Assembly (NCBI GenBank): GCA_913065125.1
Contig: CAJYAG010000001.1
Coordinates: forward strand, 620,001-684,000
DNA length: 64,000 nucleotides
Reading direction: 5' to 3'
Origin: an uncultured Flavobacteriaceae bacterium
GTDB taxonomy: Bacteria > Bacteroidota > Bacteroidia > Flavobacteriales > Flavobacteriaceae
This document shows, piece after piece, positions 44,430-51,071 of this stretch. The position numbers were made by a program, and so were the translations under genes. The notes beneath the pieces are model-generated. The model searched no databases. It was given only the letters and a program-made list of their open reading frames with translations, and was not told where the DNA came from. The stretch's first letter is position 1. Every line of letters starts with the position of its first letter.

Positions 44430-45362
44430 ATGAATAACGGAATCTACGCTAAATTCAACACAAATAGAGGCGAAATTTTAGTAAACTTAGAATTTGAAAA
44501 AACTCCTGGAACAGTTGGTAACTTTGTTGCTTTAGCAGAAGGAAACTTAGAAAATGAGGTAAAACCACAAGGAACACCTTATTACGACGGTTTGTCTTTT
44601 CATAGAGTAATCTCTGATTTTATGATTCAAGGTGGTTGTCCTCAAGGAACTGGAACTGGAAATCCGGGTTATAAATTTGATGATGAATTTCATCCAGAAT
44701 TAAGACACGATGCTCCTGGAAAATTAGCAATGGCAAATTCTGGACCAGCAACCAATGGAAGTCAATTTTACATTACACACGTTCCTACTCCATGGTTAGA
44801 CGATAAACACACCGTTTTTGGTAGCGTTGTTGAAGGACAAGATATCGTTGATATTATTTCTCAAGGAGACGAATTAACATCGATAGAAATTATTAGAGTT
44901 GGTGATGCTGCTGAAAAATTTAATGCGGTTGAAGCGTTTAGAACTTTTGAAGGATCTAGAGCAAAAAGAGAAGCTGACGAATTAGCAAAACAAAAAGAAT
45001 TATTAGATTCTGTTGCTGCTGGTTATGATGAAACTACAAGTGGTTTACGATACAAAATCTTACAAGAAGGAAACGGAAAAAAAGCAACAAAAGGCGCAAC
45101 TGTTTCTGTACACTATAAAGGTCAATTATTAGACGGTACAGTTTTCGACTCTTCATACAAAAGAAAACAACCAATCGATTTTGCTATTGGTGTTGGTCAA
45201 GTAATTGCTGGTTGGGATGAAGGAATTCAGTTATTAAACGTAGGAACCAAAGCACGTTTGGTAATCCCTTCTCATTTGGCGTATGGTGCTGCTGGTGCTG
45301 GCGGAGTAATTCCTCCGAACGCAACGTTAATCTTTGATGTTGAATTAATGGATGTAAAATAA
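44430..45362 (+). CDS. Dual-family immunophilin: cyclophilin domain fused to FKBP domain
   Basis: The 310-aa cytosolic protein carries a cyclophilin domain at about residues 1-170 (FHRVISDFMIQGG, AMANSGPATNGSQFYITH, WLDDKHTVFG), an acidic/Lys-rich helical linker (about 170-200) and a full FKBP domain at about 200-310 (VSVHYKGQLLDGTVFDSS, FAIGVGQVIAGWDEG, IPSHLAYG, IFDVELMDV). Both isomerase sites look intact. This arrangement is the CFBP type described in Flavobacterium and Toxoplasma as dual-family immunophilins. No signal peptide is present. A terminator follows. Confidence 0.95.
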   Translation: MNNGIYAKFNTNRGEILVNLEFEKTPGTVGNFVALAEGNLENEVKPQGTPYYDGLSFHRVISDFMIQGGCPQGTGTGNPGYKFDDEFHPELRHDAPGKLAMANSGPATNGSQFYITHVPTPWLDDKHTVFGSVVEGQDIVDIISQGDELTSIEIIRVGDAAEKFNAVEAFRTFEGSRAKREADELAKQKELLDSVAAGYDETTSGLRYKILQEGNGKKATKGATVSVHYKGQLLDGTVFDSSYKRKQPIDFAIGVGQVIAGWDEGIQLLNVGTKARLVIPSHLAYGAAGAGGVIPPNATLIFDVELMDVK

Positions 45363-45384
45363 CTACATCAACAATACAAATATA

Positions 45385-45413
45385 AAATGCGCTCTTGTTA
45401 GAGCGCATTTTTT
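45385..45413 (+). terminator. Rho-independent terminator after the dual immunophilin gene
   Basis: AAATGCGCTCT pairs with AGAGCGCATTT around TGTT, with T residues following. Confidence 0.92.
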
Positions 45414-45430
45414 ATTATTATAATAGATAA

Positions 45431-45853
45431 TCACTTTCCTTTTAATCTATTTTCTTCAGCTTCAACCCAAGTAATCAAAACTCTGTTTTCTTCTAAAGTA
45501 AGTGCCATATCTGGTTTTCTTTTTATCGTTTTTTCTGGCGGCATTTCTCCTTCTTCCAAAACCAAAGCCAACTCTTTTAAGAAGCTTTCTTGCTCTTTTT
45601 GATTCATTTTAGGAACCTTCTTCCATTGTAATTTTTTTCTAGCTTTTTCATTTCTTGCTTCTGGTTTATGGCAATTCATACATTTTGCATCAATAATTGC
45701 TTTTACATCTTCAGGAAATGTTATTCCAGTTTGATTTTGCTCCAATTCACTTTCAGAAATTACTAAAAGTTTTTCTGACTTCTTATTCTTAACAGTAAAA
45801 GCAACAAGTCCTAAAGTAAAAACAAGAAATAAAGTTTTGATATATGTTTTCAT
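45431..45853 (-). CDS. Exported c-type heme-binding domain protein
   Basis: The 140-aa protein has a hydrophobic export segment and one CMNCH heme attachment motif (CxxCH) followed by KPEARN. The domain is of the haem_bd type found next to enzymes in Bacteroidota. The rest is Lys/Glu-rich and helical, with EEGEMPPEKTIK near the site, where a Met could be an axial heme ligand. It would act as a periplasmic electron carrier. It converges with the immunophilin gene across the terminator. Confidence 0.88.
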   Translation of the reverse strand: MKTYIKTLFLVFTLGLVAFTVKNKKSEKLLVISESELEQNQTGITFPEDVKAIIDAKCMNCHKPEARNEKARKKLQWKKVPKMNQKEQESFLKELALVLEEGEMPPEKTIKRKPDMALTLEENRVLITWVEAEENRLKGK

Positions 45854-45903
45854 AAAAAAATTTAGATTTCTAAATATATAAATTTTTCAATAAGAAAATA
45901 AAG

Positions 45904-45911
45904 TAAATTTG
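45904..45911 (+). promoter_or_regulatory. Candidate -7 promoter box for nhaA
   Basis: TAAATTTG lies 37 bp upstream of the nhaA ATG. Confidence 0.6.
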
Positions 45912-45948
45912 TACCTCAAGAATATTTCTAATTCTTAAACCATAATCT

Positions 45949-47268
45949 ATGATTAAAAAAGTAATTCTAACTCCATTTCAAAAATTTATCAAAGCAGAAA
46001 GTTTAGCTGGAATGCTATTATTTGGAGCAACAATTATCGCACTACTTTGGGCAAACTCACCTTACGGAGCATCTTATGAAAATTTATGGCAATATGAAAT
46101 CGGAATTTCTTTTCAAGAGTATGAATTAAAGAAACCATTGATTTTATGGATTAATGATGGTCTAATGTCCATTTTCTTTTTCTTAATTGGATTAGAGTTA
46201 AAAAGAGAATTATTAATTGGTGAAATCAACAGTTTAAAAAAAGCAGCATTTCCTTTTATCGCTGCACTAGGTGGAGTCTTAATACCAATAGCACTTTATT
46301 TATTCTTAAATCAAAATCCTGATACTGTAAAAGGTTGGGGAATTCCGATGGCAACAGATATTGCTTTTGCGTTAGCAATTCTAAGTACACTAGGCAAAAG
46401 AGTTCCGTTAAGTTTAAAAATATTTTTGACTGCTTTCGCTATCATAGATGATATTGCTGCCGTACTTGTTATTGCTGCATTTTATAGTTTAAATATCAAC
46501 TGGCTTTTTATTTTATATGGAATACTTCTTATTGGCTTGTTAAGTATCCTATATCATAAAAGAAGATATTCTTTAGAAATCGGGTTGGTTTTTGCAGTAA
46601 TTATTTGGTTTTTATTTCTTAAATCTGGAATTCACCCTACAATTGCAGGAGTACTTTTAGCATTTACAATTCCAATTAAAAGAAAACTTAATGTTAAATC
46701 ATTCTCAGACAGTTTATCTTCAATTTCTAGTAAAATCACCAAAGTATCTGATGATGATGAAAAACATTTGCTTACAAAAGATGAAATAAAATGCATAGAA
46801 CATTTAGATGATTTAACATTTGAAGTACGATCTCCACTTCAACATCTAGAAAACATATTACACAATTGGATAGCTTACTTAATACTGCCCATATTTGCAT
46901 TTGCAAATGCAGGTGTTGTTATAAGTACAAATTATGCTTTTGATTTCTCATTAATGACCACCATTGCAATTAGTTTATTTGCTGGTAAATTTATTGGTGT
47001 TGCATTGTTTTCTTATATAGGTATTCAACTTAAGTTAACAGAACTACCATCTGGGGTAAAATTTAAACAGATTTTAGGGATTTCTGCCATTGCAGGAGTT
47101 GGGTTTACCATGTCTATCTTTATAGGAAACTTAGCTTTTGATGGAGATTTGATAAATATTAATTCCGCAAAAGTTGGAATTATAATTGGGTCTGTTGTAT
47201 CTGGAGTTATAGGATATTTAATTCTTAGATTTACCAAAAACGAAGAAGTAGAGAGTACTGATAACTAA
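45949..47268 (+). CDS. nhaA: Na+/H+ antiporter NhaA
   Basis: The 439-aa protein has the NhaA topology of about 12 membrane helices. Key motifs are present: WINDGLMSIFFFLIGLELKRELLIGE, ATDIAFALAILS with the essential Asp, the AIIDDIAAVLVIA pair of aspartates, and AGVGFTMSIFIG near the C-terminus. It exports sodium in exchange for protons, in keeping with a marine bacterium. It has an extra hydrophilic stretch (SDSLSSISSKITKVSDDDEKHLL) in the central loop. Confidence 0.96.
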   Translation: MIKKVILTPFQKFIKAESLAGMLLFGATIIALLWANSPYGASYENLWQYEIGISFQEYELKKPLILWINDGLMSIFFFLIGLELKRELLIGEINSLKKAAFPFIAALGGVLIPIALYLFLNQNPDTVKGWGIPMATDIAFALAILSTLGKRVPLSLKIFLTAFAIIDDIAAVLVIAAFYSLNINWLFILYGILLIGLLSILYHKRRYSLEIGLVFAVIIWFLFLKSGIHPTIAGVLLAFTIPIKRKLNVKSFSDSLSSISSKITKVSDDDEKHLLTKDEIKCIEHLDDLTFEVRSPLQHLENILHNWIAYLILPIFAFANAGVVISTNYAFDFSLMTTIAISLFAGKFIGVALFSYIGIQLKLTELPSGVKFKQILGISAIAGVGFTMSIFIGNLAFDGDLININSAKVGIIIGSVVSGVIGYLILRFTKNEEVESTDN

Positions 47269-47313
47269 AAAGTTAGAACACATTCTTTTCCTTTTTATTT
47301 GTTTCTAAACACA

Positions 47314-47330
47314 TTTTAGGTAACTTGGCT
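47314..47330 (+). promoter_or_regulatory. 17-bp motif shared with the M28 peptidase gene, probable promoter part
   Basis: TTTTAGGTAACTTGGCT differs at one base from 21845-21861 and lies 26 bp before the peptidase E start. Confidence 0.5.
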
Positions 47331-47356
47331 ACATCATAAACCAAACCAATCTTAAA

Positions 47357-48109
47357 ATGAAAAAAATCATTCTACTTTGTATCCTTACAGTTTTTATTTC
47401 TGTTAACTCTTTTGGCCAAGATCAATATATCTTTCCTTTTGGTGGTGGACTAGGAAAGGTGTTTATGAAAGAAATCATAAAATTAACTGGAAAAGAGCGT
47501 CCGAAAATTTGTTTCCTACCAACTGCTTCTGGTGATAGTCAACGCAATATTATTAAATGGTATGAACTAACTCACGATCTTCCTATTGAAGCATCTGTGC
47601 AAAAAGTTTGGATTAGTTCTTACAATCAAAAAAAATCTTTTGAAGAAATACTTTTAGAAATGGATGCTATTGTTGTTGGTGGAGGAAATACACTCAACAT
47701 GATGGCAATTTGGAAAGCACAAGGAATAGACAAAGTGCTTAAAAAGGCTTTAGAAAAAGGTATTGTTTTAGCTGGTGGAAGTGCTGGTTCTTTGTGCTGG
47801 TTTGAAAACGGAACAACCGATTCAAGACCCAAAGAATTAAGCGTAGTTGAAGGATTAGGTTTCTTACCTTTTAGTCACAGTCCACATTACGATGGAGAAA
47901 AATTCAGAAGACCATTGTATCAAAAAAATATCAAAAACGGAATCTTTAAAGCTGGTTATGCGATGGATAATAATGCAGGAATCATTTTTAAAAACGGAAA
48001 ACCATTTAAAATTCTTTCTTTAGATAAGAAATACAACAACTATTATGTTTCTTTAAAAAACGGACAAATAGTAGAGAAAAAACTCGAATCTATTATTCTA
48101 AAAGAGTAA
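47357..48109 (+). CDS. Exported peptidase S51 (dipeptidase E-like)
   Basis: The 250-aa protein has a signal peptide (MKKIILLCILTVFISVNSFGQ), unusual because classic PepE is cytosolic. The mature part matches S51 peptidases: FPFGGGLGK, CFLPTASGDS, VVGGGNTLNMMAIW and the nucleophile in AGGSAGSLCWF. Ser in GGSAGS is the nucleophile, with a His in LPFSHSPHYDGE. It may cleave Asp-X dipeptides or cyanophycin-type substrates in the periplasm. Confidence 0.9.
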   Translation: MKKIILLCILTVFISVNSFGQDQYIFPFGGGLGKVFMKEIIKLTGKERPKICFLPTASGDSQRNIIKWYELTHDLPIEASVQKVWISSYNQKKSFEEILLEMDAIVVGGGNTLNMMAIWKAQGIDKVLKKALEKGIVLAGGSAGSLCWFENGTTDSRPKELSVVEGLGFLPFSHSPHYDGEKFRRPLYQKNIKNGIFKAGYAMDNNAGIIFKNGKPFKILSLDKKYNNYYVSLKNGQIVEKKLESIILKE

Positions 48110-48354
48110 AACTATTGCAATCATTAAATTTGTTTTTAAACTCATTTTTTAGCGGACTTCGTTAATACAGAATGTGATTTCTTTAAATCAGAATCTTATG
48201 CTGTTCATTGTAAATTAAAACGAAAAAAAGGAGTCGCTAAACATAAAAACAGGTATTGTCTAAAGAAAAATTACTGACTTATAAGACCAATACATCAAAC
48301 ATCAATAAACTATATTTATTTTTATTCTTTTGTAACAAAAACGATGGTTTTAGA

Positions 48355-48373
48355 GTCTAACTAAAAGTTAGAC
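48355..48373. promoter_or_regulatory. Perfect inverted repeat upstream of the TPR lipoprotein gene
   Basis: GTCTAACT, AAA, AGTTAGAC forms an exact 8-bp palindrome with a 3-base spacer, 23 bp before the ATG at 48397. It could be an operator or a leader hairpin. The preceding 48110-48354 stretch has no convincing gene. Confidence 0.5.
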
Positions 48374-48396
48374 ATCATTAATATTTATTTTTTTCT

Positions 48397-49074
48397 ATGA
48401 AACGCCTTTTTTATTTTCTATCCATTTTTCTTTTAATTAGTTGTGGGAATTCTAAAAACTCACCCGAATTTATAAAAGCAGTAACCGGTAATTATCTTTT
48501 TAATTCTGATGAATCTATTGGAATATCATTTGTTGAAAACGAAATGGTGATTCGTTGGAGAGGAAACGAAAACATCAAACCTTTAAAAATAAACGATAGT
48601 ACTTTTTACCTTAAAGCGATGAATGAAAAGTTTGTCTTTAAAATGCAACCTGAGGTACACATTGTGTTGGCTAAAAAAAGAGAACATGAAGGAATAACGT
48701 ATTCGTTTAACAAAATGCCTGACGGTGCAAAAACCCCAAGAGAATATTTATTAAACAAAGAATACAACAAAGCCTTAGCTGGTTACTTAGCCATTCAGCA
48801 TAAAGATTCTTTAGATAAAACCATTAGAGAAAGCACTCTTAACAGTTTCGGATACAGCATGTTAAATGACAAAAAATACAATATTGCTATAGAAACGTTT
48901 AAGATAAACACCAAGCTATATCCAAAAAGCTCTAATACTTATGATAGTTTAGCAGATGCCTTTCTTCGAAAAAAAGATACTGTAAATGCAATTAGTTATT
49001 ACAAAAAAGCGCTTTCTATAAATCCAGAAAATAACAACTCTAAAAGAATGTTAAATCGAATTACTGAAAAATAG
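48397..49074 (+). CDS. TPR-containing lipoprotein, unknown function
   Basis: The 225-aa product has a lipobox (LLISCGNS, Cys about residue 16), a short beta region (FLFNSDESI, MVIRWRGNENI, HIVLAKKR) and then TPR repeats from about residue 115 to the end (NTYDSLADAFLRKKDTVNAISYYKKAL). The C-terminal TPR resembles the tails of the serine hydrolase at 2794 and of the esterase remnant at 7903. The stop overlaps the start of the next gene by one base. Confidence 0.85.
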   Translation: MKRLFYFLSIFLLISCGNSKNSPEFIKAVTGNYLFNSDESIGISFVENEMVIRWRGNENIKPLKINDSTFYLKAMNEKFVFKMQPEVHIVLAKKREHEGITYSFNKMPDGAKTPREYLLNKEYNKALAGYLAIQHKDSLDKTIRESTLNSFGYSMLNDKKYNIAIETFKINTKLYPKSSNTYDSLADAFLRKKDTVNAISYYKKALSINPENNNSKRMLNRITEK

Positions 49075-49604
49075 TGGAACATTTAAAATACCCAATCGGA
49101 CACGTACACATTCCTGAAAACATTTCAGCAAAAGATATTGAAAACTGGATTTCTGAAATTGAAGAATTTCCATCAAAACTAGAAAATCTCGTTAAAAGTT
49201 TATCCCAAGAACAATTAAATACTCCGTATAGAAATGGCCGTTGGACAATTAGACAAACCATTCATCATTGTGGTGATAGTCATGTTAATAGTTATATCCG
49301 ATTTAAATGGACTTTGACAGAAAATCAACCAACAATTAAAGCGTATTTCGAAGACCGTTGGGCAGAATTGTTCGATGCAAAAGATGCGCCGATAGAATTG
49401 TCTTTACTCTTTATTAAAGCATTACACGCAAAATGGGTCTATCTGTTAAAAGGACTTACGGAAGATGATTTAAACAACGTATTTATCCATCCAGAAAGTG
49501 GCGATTCTGTTTCTTTAAAAAAGAATATTGCCATTTATGCTTGGCATTGTAACCATCATTTTGCACACATCAAAAATGTATTGATTCGTAATAAGTGGGT
49601 ATAA
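49074..49604 (+). CDS. YfiT/BstA-like metal-dependent hydrolase (DinB superfamily)
   Basis: The 176-aa protein starts at a GTG that shares its first base with the previous TAG stop. It has the family pattern YPIGHVHIPENIS at the N-terminus, a helical bundle, RWTIRQTIHHCGDSHVNSY and the terminal WHCNHHFAHI, which together supply the three His metal ligands. The family includes thiol transferases of the bacillithiol type. In Bacteroidota it is often called a putative metal-dependent hydrolase. It is coupled to the TPR lipoprotein gene. Confidence 0.9.
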   Translation: MEHLKYPIGHVHIPENISAKDIENWISEIEEFPSKLENLVKSLSQEQLNTPYRNGRWTIRQTIHHCGDSHVNSYIRFKWTLTENQPTIKAYFEDRWAELFDAKDAPIELSLLFIKALHAKWVYLLKGLTEDDLNNVFIHPESGDSVSLKKNIAIYAWHCNHHFAHIKNVLIRNKWV

Positions 49605-49610
49605 CTATTT

Positions 49611-49672
49611 GTCATTCACTTGGAAATAGGAATCTATTAAAAAATTAGATTCCGAATTAACTATAGAATGAC
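49611..49672. repeat. Two-stem palindromic repeat, outer GTCATTC/GAATGAC
   Basis: The outer arms (49611-49617 and 49666-49672) and the inner arms GGAATCTA (49629-49636)/TAGATTCC (49646-49653) are perfect complements. It fills the gap between the YfiT-like and Mpo1-like genes and shares the AATGACAG end with the element at 30414. Confidence 0.8.
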
Positions 49673-49715
49673 AGCAGCAATAAAATTCCTATATTTATTG
49701 TTTAATTTAATTTTT

Positions 49716-50174
49716 ATGAAAACTGCGCAACAATGGTTTGATGAGTACGCTGTAAGCCATCAAAACGAAACCAATATAACCATTCATTTTATTTGTGTTC
49801 CTGCTATTTTTTTTAGTGTCATTGGGTTGCTAATGAGCATTCCAACTACGTTTTTAGAAAATACATTTGGACTCTACAATCCTTTGATAGAAAATTGGGC
49901 TGTAGTAATTGGAGCTTTGATGCTCCTCTTTTATTTACGTCTTGGTTTTTGGTATTTTATCAACATGTTAATCGTAACCATTTTATCTGTTATTGGAAAT
50001 TATTGGCTGAGTGATTTTGGAAATCTCGCCATCATATCAATAACCATTTTTGTAATTGCTTGGATTGGGCAATTTTACGGACATAAAGTAGAAGGAAAAA
50101 AACCATCATTTATCAAAGATTTACAGTTTTTATTAATTGGACCACTTTGGGTACTTAAAAAATTAGGGAATTAA
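49716..50174 (+). CDS. Mpo1-like (DUF962) membrane protein
   Basis: The start is ATG MKTAQQWFDEYAVSH, the family's usual opening; an earlier in-frame ATG lies inside the palindromic repeat and is not used. The 152-aa protein has several hydrophobic helices, NITIHFICVPAIFFS, and the His pair of HQNETNITIHF and GHKVEGKKPS, which are iron ligands in yeast Mpo1, a dioxygenase for 2-hydroxy fatty acids. The C-terminal FLIGPLWVLKKLG is typical. Confidence 0.9.
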   Translation: MKTAQQWFDEYAVSHQNETNITIHFICVPAIFFSVIGLLMSIPTTFLENTFGLYNPLIENWAVVIGALMLLFYLRLGFWYFINMLIVTILSVIGNYWLSDFGNLAIISITIFVIAWIGQFYGHKVEGKKPSFIKDLQFLLIGPLWVLKKLGN

Positions 50175-50253
50175 AAAGGTCACTTCGAGTGATTTTATTC
50201 GTGACAAAGTCAAAGAAATAAAATTGTATCGAGAAGACAATAAAAATAAAGAC

Positions 50254-50595
50254 ATGAACAAAAACGAAATCACTTTCGAAGACTTCACAAAAGTTGATAT
50301 TAGAATCGGAACCATCAAAGAAGTAAACGACTTTCCAAAAGCTAGAAAACCTGCCTATCAATTAATAATTGACTTTGGAGATTTAGGGATTAAAAAATCG
50401 AGTGCACAAATTACCGACTTGTACTCTAAAGAAGATTTATTAAACCGTCAAGTAACAGCAATCGTTAATTTTAAACCTCGACAAATTGCTAATTTTATGA
50501 GCGAATGTTTGGTGCTTGGGATTTATAATGAAGACCAAAACGTGGTTTTATTACAAGCTTCTGATGCGGTTAAAAACGGAGAACAAGTTAGTTAA
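50254..50595 (+). CDS. csaA: tRNA-binding OB-fold protein CsaA
   Basis: Starting at MNKNEITFEDF, the 113-aa protein matches CsaA: VDIRIGTI near the start, ARKPAYQLIIDFGDLGIKKSS, QITDLYSKEDLLNRQV and the terminal VLQASDAVKNGEQV. It binds tRNA-like RNA or acts as a secretion-linked chaperone. An upstream in-frame ATG would add a Lys/Asn-rich stretch made by the palindrome-rich spacer, so the shorter form is preferred. Confidence 0.92.
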   Translation: MNKNEITFEDFTKVDIRIGTIKEVNDFPKARKPAYQLIIDFGDLGIKKSSAQITDLYSKEDLLNRQVTAIVNFKPRQIANFMSECLVLGIYNEDQNVVLLQASDAVKNGEQVS

Positions 50596-50602
50596 CAATT
50601 AA

Positions 50603-50650
50603 CAGTTGTCAGTTGCAGTTAGCAGTTAGCAGTTGGCATTGTCAGTTATT
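50603..50650. repeat. Degenerate CAGTTRG heptamer repeat after csaA
   Basis: CAGTTGT, CAGTTG, CAGTTAG, CAGTTAG, CAGTTGG and CATTGTCAGTTA follow each other. The period is mostly 7 with small slips. Two ATTGATA-type units follow around 50670-50690. Confidence 0.65.
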
Positions 50651-50697
50651 TTTGCGTACTCTACATTGTTCATTGATAATTGATAATTGTCCATTGT

Positions 50698-50856
50698 TTA
50701 ATTATCCGGATTGTTCAAAATCACCAAAGCAGCAATTACTCCAGGAACCCATCCGCAAAGCGTTAGTAAAAAAACAATGACAAAAGAACCACATCCTTTT
50801 CCTAAAACTGCTAATGGCGGAAAGAAAATAGCTAATAAAACTCTTAATAAACTCAT
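50698..50856 (-). CDS. YqaE/Pmp3-family small membrane protein
   Basis: This 52-aa gene is too short for common ORF cut-offs. It reads MSLLRVLLAIFFPPLAVLGK, then GCGSFVIVFLLTLCGWVPG, then VIAALVILNNPDN. The pattern of FPPLAV, a middle Gly-Cys turn, a LLTLCGWVPGVIAA second helix and the polar end is diagnostic for the Pmp3/YqaE family. These proteolipids are linked to salt and pH stress in other organisms. The ATG is at 50854-50856 and the stop at 50698-50700. Confidence 0.9.
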   Translation of the reverse strand: MSLLRVLLAIFFPPLAVLGKGCGSFVIVFLLTLCGWVPGVIAALVILNNPDN

Positions 50857-50931
50857 AGTATTTTGGTTGAAAATAGTACTTATGAGACGATACTAATCGA
50901 GAAATGTTACAAAAAAAGAAGTGGCAATAAG

Positions 50932-50955
50932 TAACAAAGGCACAAAGTTGCAAAG
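50932..50955 (-). repeat. Inverted copy of the 8-bp repeat
   Basis: On the minus strand CTTTGCAA, CTTTGTGC and CTTTGTTA stand in line. It faces the plus-oriented copy at 51034-51064 on the other side of a short AT-rich gap. Confidence 0.6.
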
Positions 50956-51033
50956 CGACAAATTTTTCTTACTGAAAATAAATTACAAACAAATATGTCT
51001 AACAATCTAAAAATCCAATAATCTAACCATCTA

Positions 51034-51064
51034 CTTTCGCCTTTGTGCCTTTGCAACTTTCTAA
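51034..51064 (+). repeat. Degenerate 8-bp repeat, plus orientation
   Basis: CTTTCGC, CTTTGTGC, CTTTGCAA, CTTTCTAA in direct order, immediately before the 3' end of the M14 peptidase gene on the opposite strand. Confidence 0.6.
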
Positions 51065-51071
51065 CTTCTCC

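Noticed and set aside
45184..45408. 74-aa minus-strand frame at the end of the immunophilin gene
   Set aside because: It lies opposite the conserved FKBP domain and across the terminator; it is a shadow.
48150..48280. Start-less frame of about 44 codons reading LADFVNTECDFFKSESYAV
   Set aside because: It has no start codon and no recognised similarity. It may be a chance frame or a tiny gene remnant, so it is not listed as a gene.
49668..49715. Upstream start for the Mpo1-like protein
   Set aside because: The extra residues would be encoded by the palindromic element and the AT-rich leader, and the family begins at MKTAQQWFDEY.
50702..50953. 83-aa minus-strand frame and 61-aa plus-strand frame over the same place
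   Set aside because: The real gene here is the 52-aa Pmp3/YqaE protein at 50698-50856 in another frame; the longer frames have unnatural Cys/Phe-rich or Lys-rich composition.
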